NCBI GenBank assembly: GCA_022823465.1
Contig: JAJEHX010000025.1
Location: 17,375 to 81,374 of the forward strand
Reading direction: 5' to 3'
DNA from: Candidatus Latescibacterota bacterium
GTDB taxonomy: Bacteria; JAAXHH01
DNA: 64,000 bases
Within the stretch, counting starts at the first letter, position 1. Each line of letters starts with the position of its first letter. The notes beneath the pieces were generated by a model. That model saw nothing but the letters and a program-made list of their open reading frames with translations. It ran no database searches and was not told the origin of the DNA. This document shows positions 34,371 through 43,402 of the stretch, piece after piece. Made by a program: the position numbers and the translations under genes.

Positions 34371-35459
34371 TTACGTTTCAAGCGATTTCTCTTCGTCGAA
34401 TCTTTCCAGCGCGAGCTGGATCAACCGGTCGATCAGATCGCCGTAGGAGACTCCGGCGACCTCCCAGAGCTTGGGAAACATGCTGATCCGGGTGAATCCG
34501 GGGATGGTATTGAGTTCGTTTACCAGGACTTCACCGTCATCCTTAAGGAAAAAATCGACGCGGGACATGCCCTCGCAGGCCAGGACCCTGTGGGCTTCCA
34601 CGGCTGTCGCGCGGATCCGCTCCGTCAATTCGGGCGGCAACGCAGCCGGAATCTCCAACTCCGCGCCGTGCTCGTCGATGTACTTCGCCTCGTAGGAGTA
34701 GAATTCGTGGGCGGGCCGGACTTCACCGAGGCCGGACGCCTCGGGCCGGGCGTTCCCCAGCACCGCGCATTCGATTTCGCGACCGCTCACGTATTCCTCG
34801 ACCAGGATCTTCCGGTCATATCGAAAAGCCTCCCGGACCCCCGCTTCGAATTCCCCGGCATCGTGGGCCTTGGTGATGCCGACGGATGAACCCAGGTTGG
34901 CGGGCTTAATGAAGCAGGGCATGCCCAGGCGACCGCGGACGGCATTGAAATCGACCTTGTCCCTGTCGGAGGATATGTACGTCATGAAATCGGGCGTGGC
35001 GATGCCGGCCTCCCGCAACAGACGCTTCATCACGTCCTTGTCCATGGATACCGCCGAACCCAGGACGCCGGAGCCCACGTAAGGCAGATTGGCCAGCTTC
35101 AGGAGGCCCTGAACCGTGCCGTCCTCGCCGAAGGGTCCATGGAGAACGGGAAATATGACGTCGATGTTTCCGGCCGGCCGGTGTGTGGTCCGGGTCGCCA
35201 TCTGGTCGACGGGCGCGCCGGGTGCGAGGGTCACGGTTTCGCTGAGGCGGTTCAGGGCGATCAGCTTGGGATCGTGGGCGTCGAGCAGGAATTCCGCCGA
35301 GTCGCCCAGGTGCCACTGTCCGGTACGGTCGATGCCGATCAGGACGACCTCGTACCGGTTCCGGTCGATGGCGTCGACAATGTTCCGGGCCGACTGAAGC
35401 GAGACCTGGTGTTCCGCCGATCGGCCTCCGCACAGGACCCCTACCCTGATTTTCTTCAT
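34371..35459 (-). CDS. ddl: D-alanine--D-alanine ligase
   Basis: Joins two D-Ala for peptidoglycan synthesis. The 362-residue ATP-grasp protein has GGRSAEHQVSL (N-domain), LHGPFGEDG, PYVGSGVLGSAVSMDKDVMKRLL, the ATP-grasp lid CFIKPANLGSSVGI, EEYVSGREIECAVLGN, SRVDFFL and NELNTIPGFTRISMFPKL. ATG at 35459 is chosen because it begins the conserved KKIRVGVLCGGRS strand; the longer open frame reaches back toward hemW. It is 41 nt after hemW in the lepA-lepB-hemW-ddl run. Confidence 0.96.
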   Translation of the reverse strand: MKKIRVGVLCGGRSAEHQVSLQSARNIVDAIDRNRYEVVLIGIDRTGQWHLGDSAEFLLDAHDPKLIALNRLSETVTLAPGAPVDQMATRTTHRPAGNIDVIFPVLHGPFGEDGTVQGLLKLANLPYVGSGVLGSAVSMDKDVMKRLLREAGIATPDFMTYISSDRDKVDFNAVRGRLGMPCFIKPANLGSSVGITKAHDAGEFEAGVREAFRYDRKILVEEYVSGREIECAVLGNARPEASGLGEVRPAHEFYSYEAKYIDEHGAELEIPAALPPELTERIRATAVEAHRVLACEGMSRVDFFLKDDGEVLVNELNTIPGFTRISMFPKLWEVAGVSYGDLIDRLIQLALERFDEEKSLET

Positions 35460-35500
35460 GATGCCGTCTCTTTCGGTTTGCGCACCGGCCTGAAGGCCGG

Positions 35501-36634
35501 CTACATGAGGTACGCGCAGACACTGTCCGCGAGGGCCAGCCCCTTTCGAGTCAGGCAAATCCGTGATCCGCGCTCCGCCAGCAGCCCTTCCTCGGCCAGG
35601 GTATGGATTGCCGGGTCCCGTTTGCCCATGGCGTCGTCCCCGAATCGGTCTCGAAAGACCCCGGTATCCATACCCTCGACGGATCGCAGGCGCAACAGGA
35701 TATACTCGTGTATACGTTCGTCCACCGTGAGCGTTTCATCCATATCAATGGCCTCTCCCCGCGCATCCATGGCCGACAGGTAATCGGCGAGGCCCCGTGT
35801 GTTGGCCAGCCTCCGTCCGGCCACGTGCGAGTGGGCCGACGGTCCCAGCCCCAGATAGTCGCCGCCGTTCCAGGAAGAAACATTATGCCTGCATGCGAAG
35901 CCGGGCTTCGACAGGTTGGAAACCTCGTAGTGCCGGTACCCCGCGGTAGAGAGCCGGTCAAGAGCCTGATAATAGCAGGCCACGTGACGCGCTTCGTCCG
36001 GCAGGCCCAACAGACCCTCCTTCTCCATCCGGTCGAACTCGGTGCCCGGTTCGACCGTCAGTCCATACACCGACACGTGCTCCGGATCGAGGGAAACCGC
36101 GCGCTCCAGCGTATCCGCCCAGTCCAGCGCCGCCTGACCGGGCACACCGAACATCAGGTCGAGATTGACGTTTTCGAAACCGGCTTCTCTCGCGAGCACG
36201 ATCGCCCGTACGGCCTGGTCCGCCGTATGGCGACGCCCGAGCCGCCGCAGGATTTCATCGGAAAAGGACTGAACGCCGATGCTGAGCCGGTTGACGCCCA
36301 GGGCGCGAAGCCGTCGCAGTTTGGAAGTCCTGACCGTTTCCGGATTCGCTTCAACCGTGATTTCGGCGTCAGGGTCGACGCGGAAGGAATCATGGATCAT
36401 TCTGAAGACGCGGTCCAGCTGACGATCCGTAAGGCAGGTGGGGGTGCCTCCGCCCAGGAAGACCGTGTCGACGACGGTGTCCGGCCAGGGAGGTTCGCGG
36501 CCACGACGCTCGGCCTCCGCTTCCAGGGCCGCCAGCAACCGGCCCACCCGGCCGTCTCTAAGCAGCTCAAAGGAGAAATCGCAATAAGGGCAGGCGTGGG
36601 TACAGAAGGGGATGTGAATGTATAGACCGGCCAT
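35501..36634 (-). CDS. hemW: HemW-like radical SAM heme chaperone (coproporphyrinogen III oxidase-like)
   Basis: A 377-residue radical SAM protein. The cluster motif CTHACPYC (C11, C15, C18) sits near the N-terminus after LYIHIPF. Further features are VFLGGGTPTCL, EANPETV, NRLSIGVQSFSD and GLGPSAHSHV. HemW is now seen as a heme-trafficking protein rather than a true CPO; it lacks the extra N-terminal residues typical of HemN. ATG 36634 follows lepB's stop by 17 nt. Genes lepA, lepB and hemW are often neighbours in bacteria. Confidence 0.92.
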   Translation of the reverse strand: MAGLYIHIPFCTHACPYCDFSFELLRDGRVGRLLAALEAEAERRGREPPWPDTVVDTVFLGGGTPTCLTDRQLDRVFRMIHDSFRVDPDAEITVEANPETVRTSKLRRLRALGVNRLSIGVQSFSDEILRRLGRRHTADQAVRAIVLAREAGFENVNLDLMFGVPGQAALDWADTLERAVSLDPEHVSVYGLTVEPGTEFDRMEKEGLLGLPDEARHVACYYQALDRLSTAGYRHYEVSNLSKPGFACRHNVSSWNGGDYLGLGPSAHSHVAGRRLANTRGLADYLSAMDARGEAIDMDETLTVDERIHEYILLRLRSVEGMDTGVFRDRFGDDAMGKRDPAIHTLAEEGLLAERGSRICLTRKGLALADSVCAYLM

Positions 36635-36651
36635 CGTGTTTGCGTCCCGAT

Positions 36652-37359
36652 CTACATGACGATTCTGCCGATGCGGTTCCAGCGAACCCGCCACGGAACG
36701 TGGGCGATGTTGTAACCCAGCACGTAGGCCAGCGAGGCGACGCTCTCCAGGGGCCTGGATGATTGCCACACCAGTTCGGGGTCGTTCCGGTGCCGTTCCC
36801 AGGACCAGTAGATGACGAAGGCGTTGCCCACAACGTCCTTCGTGTCTACGAATCCCCAGTACCTGCTGTCCGAGCTGTAGTCCCGGTTGTCCCCCATGAC
36901 GAACAGGGTGCCCGCCGGAACGATCTTGGGTCCCCAGTTGTCCCGCGTACTTCGGGGGGCCGCCCTTACCGTGGGATCGTCAAACTTGACGTGCGGGGGA
37001 TTCTCCACCAGCACGTCGTCCACGTATACGCGCTTGTCCCGGATCTCCACCTTCTGTCCGGCGACGGCGATACATCGCTTGATAAACATCTGTGCCGGGT
37101 TCCGGGGATAGGGAAACACCAGGATATCGCCGGGTTCCGGATCGCGCCAGGCGGGCATACGTATATCCGTGAAAGGAATGCCGGGGCCGTAAATGAACTT
37201 GTTGACCAGCAGGAAATCACCCACCTGGAGAGTGGCTTCCATGGATTCCGACGGAATGCGAAAAGCCTGAACGACCTCCGCCCGGATTACAATAAAGAGC
37301 AACACGGTGAACAGCACGATTTCCGCGTACTCTCGAAGCAGGGACTTGTTTTTTGCCAA
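36652..37359 (-). CDS. lepB: signal peptidase I
   Basis: Removes signal peptides at the outer face of the inner membrane. The 235 residues have one N-terminal membrane helix (about 11-28), catalytic Ser39 in PSESM, catalytic Lys94 in FIKRCIAVAGQ, and box E GDNRDYSSDSRYWGFV. The start is TTG at 37359; AGGA lies about 10 nt upstream. It is followed by hemW (17 nt) and preceded by lepA (55 nt). Confidence 0.93.
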   Translation of the reverse strand: MAKNKSLLREYAEIVLFTVLLFIVIRAEVVQAFRIPSESMEATLQVGDFLLVNKFIYGPGIPFTDIRMPAWRDPEPGDILVFPYPRNPAQMFIKRCIAVAGQKVEIRDKRVYVDDVLVENPPHVKFDDPTVRAAPRSTRDNWGPKIVPAGTLFVMGDNRDYSSDSRYWGFVDTKDVVGNAFVIYWSWERHRNDPELVWQSSRPLESVASLAYVLGYNIAHVPWRVRWNRIGRIVM

Positions 37360-37414
37360 GGATGGATATCCTCTGAAGTGCTGGACTGTCCGGCATGAAA
37401 CCGGTCTCTGGCGC

Positions 37415-39232
37415 CTATCCTCCGACGGCCGCGCCCTCGCCCCGGATATCGAGCACCGCCAGAAAGGCTTCCTGCGGCAATTCGACGTTCCCGACCTGCT
37501 TCATGCGCCGTTTGCCTTCCTTCTGCCTTTCCAGGAGCTTCCGCTTCCGGGTGATGTCGCCTCCGTAACACTTGGCCGTGACGTTCTTGCGCAGGGGACG
37601 GATCGATTCCCGCGCGATGACCCTGCCGCCGATGGCGGCCTGGACGGCGACCTCGAACATTTGCCGCGGTATGATCTTGCGCAGCCGCTGGCATAACTCG
37701 CGGCCCCACTCGTAGGCCTTGTCCTTGTGGATGATGATCGAAAGGGCGTCCACCAGGTCGCCGTTGAGGAGCAGGTTCAGCCTGACCAGGGGCGATGCGC
37801 GGTATTCCAGGAAGTCGTAGTCGAAAGAGGCATACCCGCGGCTGATCGACTTCAACCGGTCGTAGAAATCGAATACGATCTCCGACAGCGGCAGTTCATA
37901 CTGCAGGGCGACCCGGGTCGGGTCGAGGTATTCCATGGCCTTGTAAACGCCTCGCCGGTCCCGGGTCAGCTTCATGATATTGCCGATATAGTCGTGCGGC
38001 ACCACGATCTGGGCCTGGATGAATGGTTCTTCCACACTATCGATGAGCGAGGCGTCGGGCATGTCGGCGGGATTGTCCACCATGAGGACCTCGCCCGCGG
38101 TGGTCGTGATCCGGTACTCCACGCTGGGCATGGTGGCCAGGATCGTAAGTCCGTATTCCCGCTCGAGGCGCTCCTGTACGACCTCCATGTGCAGGAGTCC
38201 CAGGAAACCGCAGCGAAAACCGAATCCAAGCGCGATGGAAGTTTCGGGTTCGTACACCAGGGCCGCGTCGTTCAACTGGTATTTTTCCAGGGCTTCTTTG
38301 AGCGGTTCGTAGTCTTCCGACATTGCCGGGTAGAGTCCGCTGAACACCATGGACTTAGCCTCCCGGTAACCGGGAAGGGGTGCGTCGCAGGGACGGGAGG
38401 CGTCGGTAATCGTGTCCCCCACGCTGGCGTCGGCCACGTTTCGGATATTCCCGATCAAATAGCCTACTTCCCCTGCCGTGAGCGCGTCCACCGGCGCCTT
38501 GTCAAAACGCAGGATACCGGTCTCCGCCACCTCGAATCGCTTGCCGTTGGAACACATCATGATGTCCATGCCCGGCCTGATTTCACCGCTCATGACGCGC
38601 ACGTAGGGCACCGCGCCGCGGTATTGATCGAAAATCGAATCGAAGACGAGGGCCCGCAGCGGACTGTCGTCGGGCTCCGGGGACGGGATGCGGTCGAGGA
38701 TGGCCCGCAGCACCTGTTCGACCCCGATTCCGTCTCGGGCGCTGGTCAATATGACGTCATCGGGCTCGATGCCCAGGAGGTCCACGATCTGTCCGGTAAC
38801 GACGTCGACCCGGGCGTTGGGCAGATCGATCTTGTTGATGACGGGGATAATGGTCAGATCGTTCTCAAGAGCCAGGTACAGATTACTGATCGTTTGCGCC
38901 TCGATGCCCTGCACCGCGTCGACGATCAGAAGCGCGCCCTCGCAGGCCGCGAGGCTGCGGGATACCTCGTAGGAGAAATCGACGTGCCCCGGGGTGTCGA
39001 TCAGGTTGAGGGAGTAAGCCTGTCCGTCCGGACATTCGTAGGACATGCGGATCGCGTGGGCCTTGATCGTGATGCCCCGTTCCCTCTCCAGGTCCAGGTT
39101 GTCCAGCATCTGGGCACGCATCTTCAGTGGAGATATGGTGCCGGTCATCTCCAGCAGCCGATCCGCCAGCGTCGACTTGCCGTGGTCGATATGGGCGATT
39201 ATGGAGAAGTTTCGAATATGTTCCGTGGACAT
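37415..39232 (-). CDS. lepA: elongation factor 4 (LepA), ribosome back-translocase GTPase
   Basis: A 605-residue translational GTPase. G1 [10 protein letters not shown]2 [11 protein letters not shown]3 DTPGHVDF, G4 NKIDLP and the EF4-specific C-terminal domain with [23 protein letters not shown] are all present. Length and motifs are standard. The operon continues with lepB, hemW and ddl. A sigma-70 promoter is predicted 69-97 nt upstream (39301-39329). Confidence 0.97.
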   Translation of the reverse strand: MSTEHIRNFSIIAHIDHGKSTLADRLLEMTGTISPLKMRAQMLDNLDLERERGITIKAHAIRMSYECPDGQAYSLNLIDTPGHVDFSYEVSRSLAACEGALLIVDAVQGIEAQTISNLYLALENDLTIIPVINKIDLPNARVDVVTGQIVDLLGIEPDDVILTSARDGIGVEQVLRAILDRIPSPEPDDSPLRALVFDSIFDQYRGAVPYVRVMSGEIRPGMDIMMCSNGKRFEVAETGILRFDKAPVDALTAGEVGYLIGNIRNVADASVGDTITDASRPCDAPLPGYREAKSMVFSGLYPAMSEDYEPLKEALEKYQLNDAALVYEPETSIALGFGFRCGFLGLLHMEVVQERLEREYGLTILATMPSVEYRITTTAGEVLMVDNPADMPDASLIDSVEEPFIQAQIVVPHDYIGNIMKLTRDRRGVYKAMEYLDPTRVALQYELPLSEIVFDFYDRLKSISRGYASFDYDFLEYRASPLVRLNLLLNGDLVDALSIIIHKDKAYEWGRELCQRLRKIIPRQMFEVAVQAAIGGRVIARESIRPLRKNVTAKCYGGDITRKRKLLERQKEGKRRMKQVGNVELPQEAFLAVLDIRGEGAAVGG

Positions 39233-39300
39233 GGAATCCCCGCGTGGTCATCCGGAAGGCCGGAAAACCGTTTCAATGCAAGTCGCATGTAACGGGGTGA

Positions 39301-39329
39301 AATAAAACGATGAACGCGCGAAAAGTCAA
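39301..39329 (-). promoter_or_regulatory. predicted promoter of the lepA-lepB-hemW-ddl operon
   Basis: On the minus strand TTGACT (39329-39324), 17 nt, TTTATT (39306-39301), 69 nt upstream of the lepA ATG. Confidence 0.6.
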
Positions 39330-39426
39330 CAAGTATGCGGGTTGTCGAGGACCCGTTTCAAAGGCGGGGATCTTCGTGTTTCCCGGCTCAGAGGCCGCGG
39401 CGATCCGGTACAGGCGTGTCGGAAAT

Positions 39427-40011
39427 CTAATACCGCCTGCCGGCCTGTATATCCGGGTTTCCGACGCCCAGCGTCTCGGCCGTGCGCACCAGCACGTAAC
39501 CGACTGCCAGCGTAGTGACCACCAGCAGCAGGGAGCCCCAGTCGAGAGAGGTGGATATCGGCTCGGGCAGGCTTTCCGCCACCGCGGCGACCTGTGTCTG
39601 GACGTAAGCCTGGAGGTCGCCGATCACAGTCGCCACCGGTCCGATTACAGCCTGTACGGGCAGGAAATTCCCCACGAGTTCGGCAAATACCTCGCGGTAC
39701 AGCCAGATCAGCGCCGCGGCCACCAGCGTTGCGGCAAAGGCCACGCGGGGAAAGACCACGGACGGCGCGAACCGCGGCGACGGCTCAGGCGCGGGAAGGC
39801 TGGCCATCACGTTGGCCAGGAAAGCGTCGGAGGGTTCCGCCGGAGGGGTCGTCTCCACCGTCTCGATCAGGGCGTCGAGCACGGCCATCTCCGCCCTGCA
39901 GCGTTCGCACCCGGTCAGATGGGTATCGACCAGACGGCGCTCGTCCGGGGCAAGCGTCCGGTCGACGGCTTCATACATCAGTCGTTGTGTGGATTCGCAG
40001 TTCATAATCAT
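39427..40011 (-). CDS. putative zinc-finger anti-sigma factor
   Basis: A 194-residue membrane protein with an N-terminal anti-sigma zinc-finger-like motif, His31-to-Cys pattern HLTGCERC plus an upstream Cys near the start (MNCES), then two membrane segments (about 93-110 and 160-178). Lies 25 nt downstream of an ECF sigma factor gene, the usual arrangement for its inhibitor. The ATG at 40011 has CGGAG 4 nt upstream; an ATG two codons later is possible. It should bind the sigma factor at the membrane until an envelope signal releases it; the signal is unknown. Confidence 0.82.
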   Translation of the reverse strand: MIMNCESTQRLMYEAVDRTLAPDERRLVDTHLTGCERCRAEMAVLDALIETVETTPPAEPSDAFLANVMASLPAPEPSPRFAPSVVFPRVAFAATLVAAALIWLYREVFAELVGNFLPVQAVIGPVATVIGDLQAYVQTQVAAVAESLPEPISTSLDWGSLLLVVTTLAVGYVLVRTAETLGVGNPDIQAGRRY

Positions 40012-40036
40012 TCGACTCCGGGACCCCGTGCCCGTA

Positions 40037-40624
40037 TCAACTCAGCGAATCAGGCTCCATGGACCGGCTGACCAGGTTTCTCAACGCGGCGCGGGCGCGG
40101 AAAAGCCGGGCCTTGACGGTGCCTATCGGCAGTTCCAGCGCTTCCGAGATCTCGTCATAGGACAGGCTTTGGATATGATACATCGAAATCACCGCGCTGT
40201 AAATAGGCGGAAGCGCCGACACCAGATTTCTCACCTGTTCCCTGTATTCAGCCTGCTCGAACCTTTCCGCGGGATTCGCCGACGTATCCGGAATCTGCAT
40301 CGGCAATCCATCGTCGTCATCTTCCGGCTCCGAAAGGGAAGAGGTAGACAGGTCCCGCCGGGAACGCCGGGCCGAACTCAGGCTTACATTCACGGCAATC
40401 CGATAAAGCCACGTGGCAAACCGGGCATCTCCGCGGAACCTGTCAAGACTCCGGAAAGCCCGGACGAATACGTCCTGCGCCGCCTCTTCGGCGTCTTCCC
40501 GGTTTCCAACGATCCTGAGAGTCAGGTTGAACACGGAAACCCGGTGCCGGTCAACGAGTTGGGCGAATGCCGGCCTGTCACCCTTCCGGGCCCTTGCGAC
40601 GAGTTCTTCATCGCTCAAATCCAT
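40037..40624 (-). CDS. ECF sigma factor (RpoE-like)
   Basis: A 195-residue sigma-70 family protein with only regions 2 and 4: region 2 from LVDRHRVSVFNLTLRIVGN through AQDVFVRAFRSLDRFRGDARFATWLYRIAVN, an acidic linker, and region 4 HIQSLSYDEISEALELPIGTVKARLFRARAAL. It pairs with the anti-sigma gene downstream. The ATG at 40624 is chosen over 40636 because TGAGG lies 6 nt upstream. Its targets and stress signal are unknown; autoregulation is common in the family. Confidence 0.92.
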   Translation of the reverse strand: MDLSDEELVARARKGDRPAFAQLVDRHRVSVFNLTLRIVGNREDAEEAAQDVFVRAFRSLDRFRGDARFATWLYRIAVNVSLSSARRSRRDLSTSSLSEPEDDDDGLPMQIPDTSANPAERFEQAEYREQVRNLVSALPPIYSAVISMYHIQSLSYDEISEALELPIGTVKARLFRARAALRNLVSRSMEPDSLS

Positions 40625-40934
40625 GGGTCGCCTCATCCTGCCACAAGCGAGTCTCAGCCGCTTACAGGGCCGTTTCGCCGGACAGATTCGACCCCTTGAA
40701 GAAGCCCGGTCGGTCCCCTTCTCATTAATAAGACTACCGGGAATCTACAAATGTTTCAATATATGAGTATACTTTTCCCGCGACAATACCTGTAAATTTC
40801 CGTGGGCAATACCTGTAAATCGGATTAATTTTCAGTTTCCGAAACAAAACGGCGAAATTTTGTGTCGAAATCTTGAGCGGTAATGCCAGACAGCCGATGC
40901 GAATGAAAAAGCGGGATCCATTTGGAGGCAGGTT
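40625..40934. other. divergent spacer between ECF sigma gene and membrane protein gene
   Basis: Of these 310 bases the central part (about 40720-40910) is AT-rich and must hold promoters in both directions. A GAAACA...GTCTT arrangement near 40730-40765 on the minus strand weakly resembles an ECF-type autoregulatory promoter. Two 14-bp direct repeats lie at 40784-40820. No gene is seen. Confidence 0.5.
40784..40820. repeat. 14-bp direct repeats, 23 bp apart
   Basis: CAATACCTGTAAAT occurs at 40784-40797 and 40807-40820, exactly 23 bp apart (about two helical turns). They lie in a divergent promoter region, so a regulator-binding role is possible; a slippage duplication is the alternative. Confidence 0.75.
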
Positions 40935-41495
40935 ATGGATAGCTGGAAAGCCTGGGCGGTTTTTTTCCTGAGCGTATGCGTCATGGTTGTGGTCCTCGCC
41001 GATCAGGATTACGAGGGAGCAGCCATTTTGACGATTGCCGTTTCCTTCGGACTGGGCATCGTCTGCGCGTTCCTGGGGTATCTGAAAAGGGGCAGGGAAA
41101 TCAGGCACCACGAACGTCTGGCGATGATCGAGAAAGGGATCTACTTCAAAGCCAGACAGCACGAGTCCGGCGTGCCTTCTCTTATCGTGGTGCTCCTGGT
41201 GGGCATCGGACTGGCCACGGTCATCGCCAGCGACGTGGAATTCTTCGGCTTCGTGCTGCTGTTCGTAGGCATCGGACTGATTGTGCGCTCCCGGCTGCTG
41301 CACAACAGGAACCAGGAATCTACCAGCCTTCAGCAGGCTCAACCAGGGACCGATTCCGGACCCGATCCCGGCGGTCCTGATCCCGGTGGTCCCGATCCCG
41401 GCGGTCCCAATCCCGGCGCCCCCGATCCCGGGCCCGATCCCGGGCCCGATTCCGGCGCCGAAGAACAGACGACGACAGGGAAAGACGGAGGGTAA
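40935..41495 (+). CDS. membrane protein with HHERLAMIEKG motif and Gly/Pro/Asp repeat tail
   Basis: A 186-residue protein. Four membrane segments are likely (about 5-22, 28-48, 82-98 and 102-116), separated by a cytoplasmic loop with IRHHERLAMIEKGIYFKAR, which resembles DUF6249-type proteins. The C-terminal 45 residues are a low-complexity tail of GGPDP repeats encoded by 15-bp repeat units. ATG at 40935 has GGAGG 6-10 nt upstream. It is followed at 7 nt by a PspC-domain gene, suggesting a joint envelope-stress role near the ECF sigma pair. Function unknown. Confidence 0.8.
   Translation: MDSWKAWAVFFLSVCVMVVVLADQDYEGAAILTIAVSFGLGIVCAFLGYLKRGREIRHHERLAMIEKGIYFKARQHESGVPSLIVVLLVGIGLATVIASDVEFFGFVLLFVGIGLIVRSRLLHNRNQESTSLQQAQPGTDSGPDPGGPDPGGPDPGGPNPGAPDPGPDPGPDSGAEEQTTTGKDGG
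41365..41455. repeat. 15-bp in-frame tandem repeat (GGPDP units)
   Basis: Degenerate 15-bp units of the type GGCGGTCCCGATCCC run inside the tail of the membrane protein gene. Because the repeat lacks stops in other frames, a spurious overlapping frame stays open through it. Confidence 0.75.
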
Positions 41496-41502
41496 GGGAT
41501 CC

Positions 41503-42225
41503 GTGCCTAAGAGAGTCCTCTACAGATCCTCTTCCAACAGGATGATAAGCGGCATATGCGGCGGCCTGGCCGAATACTTCGACGTGGATTCCTCCGTAAT
41601 CCGGATCGCCCTCGTCGCCTTCACGGTCATTACCCTGCCCGCTTTCGGCCCTTTCGTCTTCCTGGCGTACCTGGTGTGCGTTTTCATCATACCCCGGAAT
41701 CCGGACCCGACGCCTGTGAATTCGGCCGATGTGCCGGCGGCTTCCGGGAAATCGGACCAAGCTGAACAGGCGGGCGGTGCGGAACAGGCCGGCCAGGTGA
41801 TCAGACAAATCCAGGGCTACCCGAACACACCCCGGAACAACAACACGGTCTGGGGCATCCTGCTGATCCTGCTGGCCGTGATCGTGCTGACTTATTCATA
41901 CACTCCGGACTTCGGGCGATTCTCCTTCATCCTTCCGCTGGTTCCCATCCTGGCGATCGCCGCCGCGGTCTTCATCCTGTTTGTTTACAAAGGGCAGATC
42001 ATGGAGTTCTTCAGACACCGACGACTGTACAGGCTGAATGAAGGCAAGAAGATCTTCGGCGTGTGCAACGGTCTCGCGGATGCATTCGACCTGGACCCGA
42101 CCCTGGTGCGCATCGGGTTCTTCATCGCCTTTCTGTTTTCCGTGGGAACGGTAACCCTGCTCTATCTCTTCATGGCTTTCGTCATGCCCGTGGGCCGTCC
42201 CGAAAGTCCCGTTGAGAACGCGTGA
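41503..42225 (+). CDS. double PspC-domain membrane protein
   Basis: A 240-residue protein with two PspC domains: the first (about 5-62; LYRSSSNRMISGICGGLAEYFDVDSSVIRI) and the second (about 168-232; LYRLNEGKKIFGVCNGLADAFDLDPTLVRI). Two membrane segments between them (about 118-155). PspC proteins sense membrane stress in the phage-shock response; no pspA or pspF is in this window. Start is GTG at 41503 with AAGGGA (41494-41499) immediately upstream; a longer open frame upstream is an artefact of the repeat. The preceding gene ends 7 nt away. Confidence 0.85.
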   Translation: MPKRVLYRSSSNRMISGICGGLAEYFDVDSSVIRIALVAFTVITLPAFGPFVFLAYLVCVFIIPRNPDPTPVNSADVPAASGKSDQAEQAGGAEQAGQVIRQIQGYPNTPRNNNTVWGILLILLAVIVLTYSYTPDFGRFSFILPLVPILAIAAAVFILFVYKGQIMEFFRHRRLYRLNEGKKIFGVCNGLADAFDLDPTLVRIGFFIAFLFSVGTVTLLYLFMAFVMPVGRPESPVENA

Positions 42226-42291
42226 TGCGTGATGACTGTCGTTGATGGTCCGCACGCCCCTCCGGCTTTAGTCCAAGTCCCCCGAATGGGC

Positions 42292-42320
42292 TTGACAACC
42301 GGTACTCAGACGCCTAGAAT
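42292..42320 (+). promoter_or_regulatory. sigma-70 promoter upstream of the small ORF and surE
   Basis: TTGACA at 42292-42297, exactly 17 nt, TAGAAT at 42315-42320. Strong match. Transcription should begin near 42327. Confidence 0.75.
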
Positions 42321-42377
42321 ATACCGCGATCAGTCAGCTTCCGGGACCGGTCGCTTTTTACATTCCATATCGGCGAC

Positions 42378-42611
42378 ATGGGTATGAGAAGAAAGCACAA
42401 TCTGCGTCTGGCCCGCACCATTCAGTGGATCAGCGGCGGGCTTGCCATCATCGTTATCTACCCTGTATTCCGCCTGATCTATCCCTGCTGGCGCAGGATA
42501 AGAGGAACCGGCAAACTCCGGGAAGCGGGCGTCCCGCGCTCATCCGCTTCGGCCCATTTATCTGAAGCACGCTACACCCCATCCGGAAAATCCATTCCCC
42601 AGGACAAGTAG
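42378..42611 (+). CDS. small single-span membrane protein, hypothetical
   Basis: A 77-residue reading frame with one membrane helix (about 15-35; WISGGLAIIVIYPVFRLIY) and a basic flank on both sides. The ATG at 42378 lacks a strong ribosome site. It lies between a strong promoter and surE, 6 nt before the surE start, and its frame would be translated from the same message. Unknown function; it could be real or a leader region. Confidence 0.45.
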   Translation: MGMRRKHNLRLARTIQWISGGLAIIVIYPVFRLIYPCWRRIRGTGKLREAGVPRSSASAHLSEARYTPSGKSIPQDK

Positions 42612-42617
42612 ACCGCG

Positions 42618-43301
42618 GTGAAACTGATTGTTACCAACGACGACGGCATCGAGGCGCAGGGCCTGGCGACGCTCGCCGGCCTGGCGTCGCACTGGGGCGA
42701 CGTGGTCGTGGTCGCGCCGGCGGAATTGCAGTCCGGCGCCAGCCACCAGTTGACCAACAACAGACCTATTCGCGTGGACGAACTCTCCGGCGGCCGGTTC
42801 AGGGTATGGGGTACGCCGGCCGACTGCGCGCGCCTGGCGCTCAACCGCCTGGCGACCGATGGAGACTGGGTGCTGTCCGGCATCAACCACGGGGGCAATC
42901 TCGGGGTGGACGTCTACGAATCCGGCACCGTGGCCGCCGCCAGGGAGGCCGCTATCCACGGATGCAAGGCCATGGCGCTGTCCCACTACACGGCGGATGG
43001 CCGGGAGATCGACTGGCCGCTGGCCGCGGAACGGCTGCGACCGGTCCTGGAACGGCTGCTGCGCGAGGACCTGGATGCCGGTTTTTTCTTCAATGTCAAC
43101 CTGCCCCACCCGGAACACGACGAAACCCGACTGGAAACGAAAACCGTCCCGGTGGATCCCAGTCCCTTCAGAATTACGTTCACCCCCACCGGGAACGGGT
43201 ATCGACACACCGGGATCTACCATGATCGACACCGAAAACCCGGCAGCGATATCGATCAATGTTTCAGCGGACACATCTCCCTGTCGAAGGTAAGTGTCTG
43301 A
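42618..43301 (+). CDS. surE: 5'/3'-nucleotidase SurE
   Basis: A 227-residue metal-dependent phosphatase. The metal site is NDDG near the N-terminus, with APAELQSGASH and GINHGGNLGVDVYESGTVAAAREA downstream. Start GTG at 42618. It usually helps in stationary-phase survival by hydrolysing nucleoside monophosphates and exopolyphosphate. Neighbouring pcm or rpoS genes are not present here. Confidence 0.93.
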   Translation: MKLIVTNDDGIEAQGLATLAGLASHWGDVVVVAPAELQSGASHQLTNNRPIRVDELSGGRFRVWGTPADCARLALNRLATDGDWVLSGINHGGNLGVDVYESGTVAAAREAAIHGCKAMALSHYTADGREIDWPLAAERLRPVLERLLREDLDAGFFFNVNLPHPEHDETRLETKTVPVDPSPFRITFTPTGNGYRHTGIYHDRHRKPGSDIDQCFSGHISLSKVSV

Positions 43302-43402
43302 CCGGTGACGACGCAACACCTTGACATGCGACGCTGCCGGAGTGACATGCGTCACTGCCATTGCCGGCAGACTGTAACCGGTTTAACCGGTTGACAAGCA
43401 TC

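Noticed and set aside
37727..39292. 521-residue plus-strand open frame
   Set aside because: Antisense to lepA, which has all the expected motifs.
41281..41502. Extension of the double PspC protein through a Pro/Ile repeat
   Set aside because: The extension is the out-of-frame reading of the GGPDP repeat of the preceding gene; a GTG at 41503 with AAGGGA upstream gives a normal PspC start.
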